The notes below the pieces were generated by a model, which saw only the letters and a program-made list of their open reading frames with translations, ran no database searches and had not been told where the DNA came from. 64,000 nucleotides of DNA, taken from assembly GCA_038380435.1 (NCBI GenBank), contig JAWZYU010000001.1, forward strand, positions 12,566,001 to 12,630,000, written 5' to 3'. This DNA comes from Ryuthela nishihirai. Lineage: Eukaryota; Arthropoda; Arachnida; Araneae; Heptathelidae. Positions 10,582 through 20,870 of the stretch are shown one piece after another; positions within the stretch are counted from its first letter, which is position 1, and the number at the start of each line of letters is the position of its first letter. The position numbers and the translations under genes are program-made.

Positions 10582-11133
10582 TCAATTTCCAGTCGAAGAT
10601 GAGATCAAAAAACTGGAATGGTGGTCCATTCCAGTTGGTCTCACAACTGGAATGGTGTTATCCCTGAGTCGCAGCTCGGGGTTCAGATGAAGATTACGCT
10701 TGTGGCAAAAGTGTATGCAAGCAGTCTTCTGAGGGGAACCAAATTTATAGAGGTCAGAAAGAATGCCGAATCTCCACACCATGTCACATGCATTTTTGAT
10801 GTCAAAGAAAATTGACACCAAGTGCTCTCGACAAAAAAATGAATTTTTGATCGCTGATTCAAGGCAGATCAAGTGGTCTAAAGCAGACCTGTGCCTGCAA
10901 AAGCCACACTGGATGTTGGAAAGAATGTGATGTTCCAAATACCAGGCCAGCCTGGTATTTACCATTCCTTCCAACACATTGCAGATGCAGCTAATCAATG
11001 CAATTGGGTAATAATTGGAAGGAATCTTGGTATCTTTGCCTGGCTTAGGAAAGGCCAAAATGATAGCTTCCCACCAGGAGTTCAGAAACTGTTCCTCAAT
11101 CGAGGATCTGATTTGAAGAGATGGAGCAGTCAA
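10582..11133 (-). pseudogene. LINE-A2 reverse transcriptase remnant
   Basis: The minus-strand ORF carries recognisable RT blocks: EAIILAFPKPGKD, then SNYYPIALISCICNVLEGMV (canonical NYRPI-L-S---K--E-M), IQCGFCRHRSALDHL (canonical QxGFR-GRST-D-L) and SIFFDIKNACDMVWRFGIL, the motif A region with the catalytic Asp in FFDI. The downstream motif with YxDD is not in this ORF. The sequence then runs directly into HFCHKRNLHLNP, which follows the YxDD region in the 60 kb copy, so the palm is internally shortened. Dead. Confidence 0.85.
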
Positions 11134-11832
11134 TCCTTACTTGATGGTGAGAGATGTTGGAGCATGGCATAATGACACATTGTCTGGCACAACAGCAAAT
11201 GCACGAGAAGTGTGCAGAGCAAGGCAAAGCTACTCCGCTGTGAATGGTCTGTTGTAAGGCTCCAGGCCATTCGAGTGAAAGGACAGCAGAGAGTGTTCAG
11301 CCCTGCTGTTCTGGTCCAGAAACAGGGGAGTAAGAAGACAAAGAAGAGATGGGGAAGAATAACTCCCCCAGAGTGTCAACAATTGTATTTGGATCAGCAA
11401 TTGCCTGTCCATTGTGCTCCAGGATTGATAACGAGTGGGACATGTGCTTCCCAGCCATCTTCCAAGACCTTATCCCACATGACCTTAGAACTGGTCGTGC
11501 AGGTGAAAGAAGACGTATATTTGATTCAAGATTCTTCCTGGCACCAGACGAAACAGGCTTTCACCCTAGAGTGTTTGAATGCTTCAAGGTTGGGGGATGT
11601 TGGATATTACCAAAATACCCCGAAAGCCTTGTTCTGAGCCTTACAAGATGCAGTGGAGTCGGGATTCTACCCTGGTTTTGGGAACCATGAAAACTGAGTC
11701 AAGGTCTGAGGAACAGTAGAGGCAGCTGCATGGACAATGCAGTCTGTCATCTCCACCATTGCAACATTAATTGACTAACTTTCCCACTAACTTTCCATCA
11801 CGGCATTGTGAAACTCAGTGGACTGCTGTCAC

Positions 11833-12183
11833 TCACTGGAATGAAAGCCCCAAGAGAATTTCCTCCTCAGAAACAATGAGGAAGTCCCACTCAGAGATCA
11901 CATCCTGGGAGGAATTAAGAGTCTTTGTGGAGTGACTGTGACTGCCAATCCACCAGTTGCTGCAATATTTCAAATGAATCTCCAAATGTTTCAAGCAAGC
12001 AGTCTCCACCTGCAAGTCACTAGATCTTAGGTACTCGACAGATTTAAGTTCTCCCACAAGACCTTTCAAACCTTTGTCAGTAAAAAAGGGGGATGTGTCT
12101 CCAATCACCTGATCACCTGTAGAGTGGATGACCAGGAACCTTGAGGACAGAGAAACACACGAAGATGGTGGTGATGATGACAA
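11833..12183 (-). pseudogene. LINE-A2 gag-like ORF1 N-terminal remnant
   Basis: Contains SRFLVIHSTGDQVI, then SPFFTDKGLKGLVGELKSVE and YLRSSDLQVET. This is the pattern of jockey/I-type LINE gag N-termini (RFLVI, SPF-I-K-L, VKKLRSGDLLVE). The Gly of RSGD is Ser here. The zinc-knuckle half is deleted from this copy. Confidence 0.75.
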
Positions 12184-12930
12184 TTAAGACACCAGAAGAC
12201 AGGGGTTCATGCCAAACTCTTTTTGCAGCATTTGCCAATGAAATTACATTTTTGGAACTCGTTGTTCTGTGATTCAGTGCCCATTGTCCCCATCCACCAC
12301 AGAGTCCAACAAGGGGATGCCCAATTGGGTGCCAGGGCTACCTGGGCACCATACCCACACAGCCAGTGAGCCAAGCTCTCAGAACTAAATAAAAAGGAAA
12401 AAGAGAAATATGAGAAACTCACTTGGGTCCTCACAAAAGAAGCAAAAAAAAAAAAATGAAATGCAAGAAGCAAACTGACAACACAAAAGAAAACTACAAA
12501 ATTAATAAATATGTGAGGAAACTCACAAACCGTTGCCTGGAAGTGGTCAAGGCACCCACTGCTGCATAGTTGGCCCAAGCAGGTCCAGCCCACCAACCGA
12601 TTGATCCTGAGGGGGCCATTCCAGGACCTCGCATTTACCTGAAGCAGAGGCTGAAGCAATGTATAGCAGCGGCCCTGCAATGGACAGGCTCCCCAATTGC
12701 AAGATGGCCAAAGGGGAACCCCTCCCCCAGTCATGAGCTGAAGATAGAAGACGGGGACCCCTGAGCAACTACCAGGATTCTTCTTTTCAGGGACATGAGT
12801 AGTCATGCATGGCAAACACGTGGGCGAGTGTTCAGGAACCTGTGAAGATATCCGAGCCAGCGGAATCTTCACAGGGAACTCACCACAGACAGGAGCTCGC
12901 ACTGAGGGGCAAGTGCATCCCGACTGATAT
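12184..12930 (-). mobile_element. LINE-A2 5' untranslated region
   Basis: Matches 63580-64000 (gagtccaacaaggggatgcc, ttgggtgccagggct) and 30695-31115. The 231 aa minus ORF over this stretch is not conserved between copies and has hydrophobic runs from poly(T)-like DNA, so it is not a gene. The 5' end of LINE-A is probably near 12930, where similarity to the 31.1 kb fragment fades. Confidence 0.7.
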
Positions 12931-12969
12931 TTTTTTTGAGCAAATGTTAATCTGCTTTATTTTCGGTTT

Positions 12970-13575
12970 CATGATTCTTAAAAACAGCCTAATAGTGATT
13001 AAATGCTAAGCAAACCAATGATGTGCTGTGTATTAATTTGTGTACCTACAAGATACTAGTGATCATACTAAAAGTGATGAAGCTTGAGATTGCTTCATGG
13101 AGATTTGCTGAATGGAGAATGATTTTGATGAATTGAGGGTTTGATGAATCTCCATGAACAGAATCATGTTCATGGAAGGTGTGATGACCTCCAGAACCAT
13201 GAATGGCTCTGAAAGACAATCTCTTTGGAGATTGTCCTTCAGAGCGTGATGTGTCAGTCACTATTTTTGAATGTTCTATGAGTCAGTCACTATTTTTGAA
13301 TGTTCTATCAGTCAGTCACTATCTTTGAATGCATTGGAGAGTGTCCTTCAGAGGTCTATAGCTGAAGTTCAGTTTCCCCTATGGGATAAACTTAACATCA
13401 GCAATAGAGTTGAGATCGATCAACAGCTGGTAGCTCACTGTCAGACCACCTAACATGTCATCAGGAGGTTATGGATCAGAGCCTGCCCAGTTTAAGACAT
13501 ATTTCCTCTACACACATTGCCATCATGATACTTAAACCAGCCTAATAGCAATTAAATGCTTAGTAAACATAATAC
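12970..13575. repeat. Direct repeat pair bracketing a 29 bp tandem array
   Basis: The stretch at 12970-13018 (catgattcttaaaaacagcc, taatagtgattaaatgc) recurs at 13525-13572 (catgatacttaaaccagcc, taatagcaattaaatgc). Between them lies a 29 bp tandem array and two copies of a gtccttcagag segment. The identity of the parent element is unknown. Confidence 0.6.
13253..13339. repeat. 29 bp tandem repeat, three units
   Basis: Units begin with gtcagtcactatttttgaat at 13253, 13282 and 13311 and are nearly identical; the third has two or more changes. A short minisatellite. Confidence 0.85.
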
Positions 13576-14333
13576 AAAAATTCTGAAAGATCTCAAATGC
13601 ACTACAATAAAATATTGATCATGATATATTACACAATAAAAAGTGAAGCCTAGAGCAAACCAATCATATGATTTCCATGGGTTATGCAAATTAATGCAGG
13701 AGTGTCCAAAGTTAAGAGACCTGTTTCAGCAGAAGAGGTTAATATAGAATATGATAACCCTAAACTACACAAACATCACAACTTCTTATACTGTTTATCA
13801 GGCTGATCATGAGCATTTTTGGCAGTACATCCATCTTTTCGCAGAGACAAGATCTGAGTGACATTGGAGGTGTGATGACCTCAATGCATCTCCCCAGAAC
13901 ACACCACACATGCTCCATAACAGGAATGGCTGCAACCTTTCGATGAGGATTTTTCGAAGTGCTATGGGCTAGACTGTTATTGCATAAAATACTAATATCA
14001 TAAAATACCCTGAGAGTAGACTATATTATTTTTATAATCAAGGTGATTATAAATTTAAAATATAATCAATTAAAGTTTTACATATATTGCAAAAAGGAAT
14101 ATGCAATTTAAATATTAGAAAAAAATAACATAATTAAGTCGTAGGCCATTTGAAAACAGCAAGTGGGTCACAGGTTGCTCTTGATTTCTCAATAGAATTC
14201 CAATATGGAGAATAGGCTGGCCAATCCATCCACTGAATTATATTACTTTTGAGGAACTCATTGACTGAATCCTATGAGGGCAGGCATTATTGTCCATCAA
14301 AAAAATATAAATCAGAAATTTTTAAAACAGCTT

Positions 14334-14538
14334 ACTATAGGGCCCTAAAAAGTAGAAAATAAACCTAAAGCATACCAATGGTGCAATCAGCCACTGAGTT
14401 CGTATTCACTTCAAAGGAAGATAGGGTGCCTGCAATCTTGTCAAGTAGGTAAATCCAGCACTTTATCTTCCTTCAAAGTGACTGATTGCACTATCGGTAT
14501 GCTTTAGTTTTATTTTCTACTTTTTAGAGCCTTATAGG
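14334..14538. repeat. Foldback MITE-like hairpin
   Basis: The left arm 14334-14390 (including ctaaaaagtagaaaataaac and gtgcaatcag) is the near-perfect reverse complement of 14482-14538 (ctgattgcac and gttttattttctactttttag). The pairing continues partly inward (tcacttcaaaggaagata against tatcttccttcaaagtga). It has no coding capacity. It is either a hairpin MITE or two head-to-head copies of a shorter repeat. Confidence 0.8.
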
Positions 14539-14649
14539 AAGATGGATATTTTTTTAATTTTTTTATTTTTTTTTTTATCACATAAAAACACCTACCTTCA
14601 AAAACTTTAATATATGACTCATAAACATTGAGTGCATTTTTCCTCCCTT

Positions 14650-15270
14650 TTGGAGTCATGTTTGAGGTGGCCCATGACATTGGAAACAATCATAAGCTTT
14701 AATTTGAGATACAACTCATTAGTCAAAACACACGAAAATCCGGCCCTCCCTGCATTTTGTCAGAGGGGAATGGTAGGGGCAAAATTGGAAACAGTTTGAC
14801 TGTCATTATACGGGCTTTCATTTGACATCTAACTGATAACTGTAGGCCCTCATATTTGGAGGATATAGCAGAATGACTTTCACATTTCCAGTTTTTGAGG
14901 GGAGAAGCATGGGGGTCAATTTTTTATAGCCTGCGACACTCCCCACATCACAAGCTTTCATTTGACACACAGCTCATTACTTTCCACACTCATGTTCAGG
15001 AAATATAGAGGAAGAATCATTTTCCTACTTCCTTCCTTTTTAGGGAGGAAGAAAGCATGGGGGTCAAGTTTTTGCAGCCTATGACATTCTTTGCATCAGA
15101 AGCTTTCATTTGATGTACAGCTTGTTACTGCTTAAGAATAGTTTTCACATTTCCCCTTTTTTAGGGAGAGAAGAATGCATGGGGGGTCAATTTTTTATAG
15201 CCTATGACACTCCCTACATCACAAGCTTTCACATGGCACATAAATCATTAAATTTCTCAATCGCATTCAA
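14650..15270. repeat. Satellite-like tandem array, about five diverged units of 120-150 bp
   Basis: Each unit carries acaagctttcatttgacaca, a ctcattact-like block, tttcacatttcc or similar, tttttagggagagaag, and gcatgggggtcaattttt followed by tagcctatgacactcc. Units start near 14660, 14780, 14915, 15065 and 15190. They differ in length through indels. The ORF at 15110-15355 is a by-product. Confidence 0.75.
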
Positions 15271-15354
15271 AAGAAATGGTGGAACAATGTTTTGTCAAAT
15301 CCACAACCAACAAATGTCTAATCCAAAAACAATAGGAAGAGAGGTAATAAACTA

Positions 15355-15740
15355 GAAGTCAGCACCACCCTTGAAAAGCCTAACATAGGGCTGAAGAATA
15401 TCATCCCTATACCTCCTACCAGTCGGAGTGCCTCTGGCAAAGATGTAAAATAGTGTGTCCATTTGATATAATACAGTCCCAGATCATCAAATCAACACCA
15501 CCATAGTGGTATCATTCTGTGATGTAGGGGGTTGGTAATGAGTTCCTTGCCCTCTCTCCAAATGGAAACACATCAAGAATCAGTATGAAAACCAAATTGT
15601 AATTTATTGGTGAAGAGCACATGCACTCCTTGGTCTGGGTCTAGTAACAGTGCTGTCTGAACCATGATAAGTCATGGAGGTGCCTGTCGATTTCTGTGAA
15701 TCTCCGTATTAGCAAGCGTGCATAGGAAGCTTCAGAACTT
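15355..15740 (-). pseudogene. Tc1-like transposase fossil (T2)
   Basis: Minus-strand frames contain VLFTNKLQFGFHTDS (canonical LFTDESRF-----S) followed by blocks matching the usual WGGI---GRT-L--F--GT-T--RYRDEIL order, here HTILYLCQRHSDW and GGIGMIFF/RYRDDILQPYVRLF across frames. This is the central DDE domain of a Tc1-type transposase, with several frameshifts. No terminal repeat was located. Confidence 0.65.
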
Positions 15741-16804
15741 GCCACATGAGGGCAGCACTGTTCTACAGTAGGCTAACCTACGCTAATGGTAAGTATATAG
15801 TGATCTGATCAAAGTCATATAGTAAAGTATCAGACATATGGTTAATCAAATACAATAAATAGCATCTTTCTTAGTGATACAATGGGAATAATGATTTAAA
15901 CTCTCCATAACAAAAAATGTTTAAAAATAATTGTGTTACAATTGAAAATTATTATTATCCATTAAAATCCGAAATTTTTAAGTGTTTACCCAATATTATT
16001 ATTTAATAATTCTTTAAAGAATAAAATTTAAGGTTTTTACAAAGAAATTCTTCATCTAATTTAATAATTTTAATTACTATTGCAATAGAGCTTATTGTTA
16101 AGGGAAATGCATAAGCAATAGATTTAAGCAAGATTATTTTGATATTAATACTAGATTTTTTTAATTAAGCACGAAATGGAAAATTTGCTAAAAAATTAAA
16201 AAAAGAATAGTTTTTTTTTAATGCGATAGGTGCAAAGTTTATGCTGCAGTACAGAATTGACTCTTTAAATGTTAGTCTTTTTATTTCAATTACTTCTCCC
16301 GACCAATAGGGTCCCTCCTGTTTTTATTTTTTGGCTTGTTTTAAAGTAATGTTATTTTTTATCACGTCAATTGACGATTTTATATAAAGTAGTTCAATTT
16401 TCATTATTTTTCAGTTCAGAAAGATAAAAGGGCTCTATTTAGAATATAGCTCTAAGGCTCTTATTTAGAACTTTGTTCCAGGGCACCCATTTGAACTTGG
16501 CTCCAGATCTCCCAATTGCTTAATGAATCTTGGTTCATACATATATATGTGCAATTCAAAATGCTGACAAACTGTTATAAACTTCAACATTTCATTAGTC
16601 ACATATAAGACTGGTTGAAGAAGAGATCGGGGGGGGGGGGAGGTCAAGAGTGTCCGGGTTCAAAGAAAATGAGTGACATTTTTACTACTACACCTAGCAC
16701 TTTTTTTTAAAACACATTATTTGAATTAGTGAAAATTTTTAAATTGGAAATAATATTATGCTCAAAGAAAGCTATAGCATTATCTTTCCATGTTATTTCA
16801 AAAG
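15741..16804. other. AT-rich non-coding sequence
   Basis: No coding signal. It holds a poly(G) run near 16629-16640. It also has one copy of a 30 bp sequence starting aatgatttaaactctccata (near 15891), which recurs at about 18922. Confidence 0.5.
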
Positions 16805-17581
16805 GAATCTAACTACGAAGCTCTATAACAGGGAGGGCCAAACTTAGACTCTGCGATTGACTTTTAAGACAGAAAATCTTTCGCGATTGACCATAATGCA
16901 TAAAATTACAATTTAGCATCAAACATATTAAAGTGATATTGTTAAACTAATTAAAATCTTTTCCATCTAAAACTAGCAGCTATGCGATCAACTGTTTGGT
17001 TATCTCTGCTTTATAACATCTAAAATATTCCTTTAATAGAGAAATGTGATGAAGATAAAGATTGTAGACTGGTAATTGTAGACCCCTCAGAGCTAGATTC
17101 TTTTCGAGCCGTTCGAGTGTGCAGAGTGGTACTTGTCTCTACTATGTCATTTGATCCATTTAATGAAAAATTGACTGAAGTTAAAGATAATCAAATTTAT
17201 TTAAATCTTGATTTATCATCAATATTCATCAGTATTTAAAGAGTTATGGAAATTGGAATACTTAATAATATATTATCTTGTTTTATAAAAATCATTCATA
17301 ATTATCTAACATTGAAATAATCATTATGCAACTTTTAAAATCTATATTTCATTAAATGATTTAAAAAAATAATTATCTAAGTTTTAATTAATATCTGAAA
17401 TAAATTATTACGACCCATTACTGTTGTGAAATATTCTACCTTCCATAATCCTTAAACACTAAGCGAATACTGTTCAAAAAAGAGATTTAAATAGATAAGA
17501 GTATGATCTTTCATTTATTTTCAGTAACATTTTTTCATTAAATGAATATTTTAGAAGTTATAGAGCTTCGAAGTTAGATTC
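16805..17581. mobile_element. Inverted-repeat-bounded element, hAT-like left end
   Basis: The 25 bp at 16805-16829 (containing taactacgaagctctataac) is repeated in inverted form at 17557-17581 (gttatagagcttcgaagtta) with one mismatch. Just inside the left repeat, cagggagggccaaactt and gcgattgacttttaag resemble the terminal region of some hAT elements. The interior has no recognisable transposase. Confidence 0.5.
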
Positions 17582-19473
17582 ACATAACACAGAAATTCCC
17601 TAATATTTTGTTAGGGCAGTGTAGCTGAGTTCCATATATTGCAAAGATTTCTGCAATTCCAAAATATCATTTATTCAAAAGTGATCTCAGAATTTTTTTT
17701 CTAATTACTCATGTCAATGTTACCTTGCCAACATATTGCTGCAGCCGTGGGTCTTGCAGATTGTTTGGAAGAGATTAGATAGAAAATGAGTTTTGTTTCA
17801 TAAGTTTCACTTCTGCAAAACATCACACAATACTGCAACATTATTCAGACTTCTAGTCAAAGACAGCAGAAAGTAGAACAGTAAATAAAATACATATGAA
17901 CAAATCGTATCAGAATCCAATTTTGAAGCAAGCAGTAAACAGCATAATAACCTATACTGCAACAAAGGAAGTAAAACAGCGGATTGCCAGCACCACAGCG
18001 GATGAAAAGTAACTAGTGCTGCTGTTGCTTCGTCTTGAAATTGGCAGGTATTCTTATTACATAGGCACCAGTCATGGCTTAATGTGCTCTTCTGTGATCA
18101 AGGGGAATATAAACCATCAATGTCTAGCACAGAGCCCTCTCTGGTTAAACCTTCTGTACAGTTTACCTGGAAACTGTCCTCCTAATAGTTGCAGAAAGCT
18201 ACACAAAGAGTTGCTTGGCTGACATCACCCTGAAGTCAGATTGTTAGTGCAAGAAAGTGGTTATCCTGTGCTTTTATCACTCAACAACCTTGCATTCATC
18301 TATGGTTGATGTCTACCATCTGTTGAACTTATCTCCTATATTTTGGAAATGACTTTGGAGATGCCCTTTGCCCCTTGCTATTGCATGACATATTGGTTAG
18401 TTTTTCAAAAAATATTCCCTTCCAAAATTCTAAATTTTTCTGCTACCCTTCCTTGGACTGTTCTCTGCACTTGTGCCCCTTTGTTACCGTTGCATGTGTT
18501 ATATTACGTAACATCAGTCTGAAATCAGCCAGACTTTAACATACCGATTGCTCTACCACATGTAAAGTCATCCGTATGATGTCTCTGTGTTACACTGTTA
18601 TTATGAAAAATTCTACCAACATGAATACAATGCTTGCTCAACAAGAAATGAGTGGTGCAGAATCAGCTTTTATAGCAGCCAGGCTTTCAAGCTTTTCAGG
18701 TCATGTATGCAAATTAATATAATTATTGTCCGCATTTTTTTGCTTTTCAAGTCATGTATGCAAATTTTGTCTGACTAGATGTATTTTGGGAACTGGTACG
18801 ATGTTGCCTATATTCCATTTCATTGACACACAAAATGTCATATTCATAACTTTAGTTATTTGTGAAATATTTTAGTCTGTTAATTATACTAACTTTTGGA
18901 CACCAGTGCAGTTTGGTCTGAATGATTTAAACTCTCCATAACAAAAAATGCAAAATGTATGAAAACATATGAGCATGCAGCATCTGTCACTCATGTGTTT
19001 TCAACCTTAATATACTGCACAGTATCTCTCTGCAGTTTCCATGAAAAGATGTTACTAAGAGTACATCTCCTTGATACTGAATATGATGTTAGTGTTTCAT
19101 GAAGAGCAGATGAAGAAGCAGACCATCCTCAAGACCTATCAGCCTAGACACTAGCTTTTAAAATATTATGCTGTTAAATATTGTTTTAAAAAAACTTTGA
19201 TCAATTAGCTCCTTTTTATATAACATTTCATGTTGTTTTTTAAGTTATATGAACATTTAAATATGCAAAAAAATTTAGTCCCAGGCCATCTGAATCCTGG
19301 AGAGTTTGCTATATTTTATTTATATTTACTATTATTCTGTAAGTAGATGGCACAGAAATAAAGACTAACTTAACCTTAACATCAGAAGTCTCTGAAATAT
19401 GAATATTGGATTAAATATGAATATAATAAAATATAAGGTGAGAATAAAAACACAAACAAATTACTACTATATA
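17582..19473. other. AT-rich region without a supported gene
   Basis: Short ORFs at 18016-18222 and 18587-18778 have no known domain. There is a small local duplication (gcttttcaggtcatgtatgc / gcttttcaagtcatgtatgc) near 18694 and 18743. The second copy of the 30 bp aatgatttaaactctccata repeat is near 18922. A weak splice-like signal near 17735-17765 (minus) was not convincing. Confidence 0.5.
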
Positions 19474-20621
19474 CACTGAGTTGGCTTCGCATTAGCAACA
19501 CCTACCTAATACATTTTATTAAATACAGTCAGCACATGTCACAGCATGGACTCCACAGTGTTTTTGGATTGCAGGGTGTCCTGTGGTAGTGCTAAACACA
19601 TTTCATAACATGTGCTGTAATGCCTGCACATTGCTAGGTGGAAGGTCAGACAATCAAATCACCTTTTTTGGTAGGTCTCAAACACGATCAATTGGATGTG
19701 CCAGTGAGCACGGCAGCCATTGAAGGATGGAGAATTCATTGTTATATTCCTGAAACCAGTTTGCAACATGCCCCTAGGCCATGTGACATGGTTCGATATC
19801 TTGTTAATAGATGCCAAAGTTGTCTGAATACATTGTTACCATGAAGTGATGCACTTTCTTGTGAGGAAAGGTCAGTGGTCCTGTTGAACCACTGATTCAC
19901 TGCGATTAGTAGACTCAGGGCATGCACAAAAACAGTTCCTATACCATAACACCATAGCATCCAGCCTACCAAATACCTACAATGTATCCTGGTGCCATGG
20001 CCTAATGTTGGCTTCTTCAAATGCAAACATACCCATCAGCAAGATGGAGTTTGAAACGGGATCATTTGTTCAGGGGACAAATTTCCATGTCGGTGGTCTG
20101 GTGTTGATGCTGACATGCCCATGCAAGGTAGTGAGCATGGGTGTCCATGATGGCCATTGATTGTCAAAGCCAACATGGATTATATTGCCATTCCAATGTT
20201 GTACTGGGTGGTTACCTGGGCCACTCTGCTGTGTTACGAAATAGGACACACATTGCTCACCATGGACACATTGGACAGCCACATGTATGACCATTGGCTG
20301 GTTGTTTGACCATTGTTGAGCCAGTCACAGTAGACTCATGACACTATACAACGGGATCAGTTCACCATGGCAGCTATTATTGAGATACTGACATCTGAAC
20401 ATTACACCCAACAATCATACCATGTTTGAAGATAGAAAGATCATGATGCCAACCCACTTTTGCTCTAAGTAATGCAAAAATTCATTGCCATGTGTGCACT
20501 CTACAATCATATATCAGCCATTAGCAATCTTGAGCCATAACCAGCACCTCAAACTAGCCCATTCCTTCCCCCCATATAGGTATGGGGGGAAGGGGGTTGC
20601 TAATGCAAAACCAACTCAATG
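19474..20621 (-). mobile_element. Tc1-like DNA transposon (T3) with recognisable TIRs
   Basis: The left end TA then cactgagttggcttcgcatt is the near inverse of the right end aatgcaaaaccaactcaatg. This gives ~26 bp terminal inverted repeats, with CATTAGCAAC shared. The TA duplication is present on the left and mutated to GA on the right. The 1.15 kb interior, read on the minus strand, contains degraded Tc1 blocks including WFQEYNNEFSILQW, the segment that normally precedes PPQSPDLNPIEH. Stops and frameshifts abound, so it is non-autonomous now. Confidence 0.75.
20564..20593. repeat. 13 bp perfect palindrome near the T3 right end
   Basis: ccttccccccata (20564-20576) and tatggggggaagg (20581-20593) pair perfectly around a 4 nt loop, tagg, just inside the right TIR of the Tc1-like element. 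Confidence 0.85.
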
Positions 20622-20704
20622 GACTTTAGGTCAGTGGTTCTGAAGTGCTGCTATTAATTTAATGGGCAATATAAAATTTTCTCATTAAAAGTCAGATCCA
20701 CTAC

Positions 20705-20870
20705 ACTGTTTTGGTGGCAAAGTGGTATTGCATTGGCTCATGGTGACACTGCAGCTGCTGAGCTCTAAGTTTAAGTCCCAGCCCAGTATTGTTGTGTGTT
20801 TCTATGTTGTATGAGTAACCAGAACAAGCCTCACAGAGCTTCTAGGTTATATCCTTCCTTTGTTTACATA
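20705..20870 (+). repeat. Possible further tRNA-derived SINE
   Basis: ggtggcaaagtggtattgc and taagtttaagtcccagcc have A-box and B-box-like character, followed by about 90 bp of unmatched sequence. Only one copy is seen here, so the assignment is weak. Confidence 0.3.

Larger units (their letters stand above)
9068..12930 (-). mobile_element. LINE-A copy A2: full span but missing the endonuclease region
   Basis: Colinear on the minus strand with the copy at 58228-64000: 5' UTR (about 12200-12930), gag N-terminus (11833-12183), RT (10582-11133), RNase H (9515-10021), then the 3' region down to about 9068. Compared with that copy, the interval matching its 61580-63110 (EN and gag zinc knuckles) is absent. 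The junction lies near 11775-11800. A SINE1 replaces about 470 bp of the RT-RNase H linker. The reading frame is broken many times. Confidence 0.85.

Noticed and set aside
12207..12902. 231 aa ORF with hydrophobic segments as a membrane protein
   Set aside because: It covers the LINE-A 5' UTR; the frame is not conserved in the copies at 30.7 and 63.7 kb, and the hydrophobic run comes from an A/T-rich tract.
17735..17765. Minus-strand 29 nt exon ending gcaag before gtaaca
   Set aside because: Very short, and its phase does not fit the neighbouring candidate exons without extra unseen exons.
18175..18200. Minus-strand 15 nt exon before gtaaactg
   Set aside because: All longer readings contain stops and the acceptor is ordinary; weaker than the 44770 candidate.
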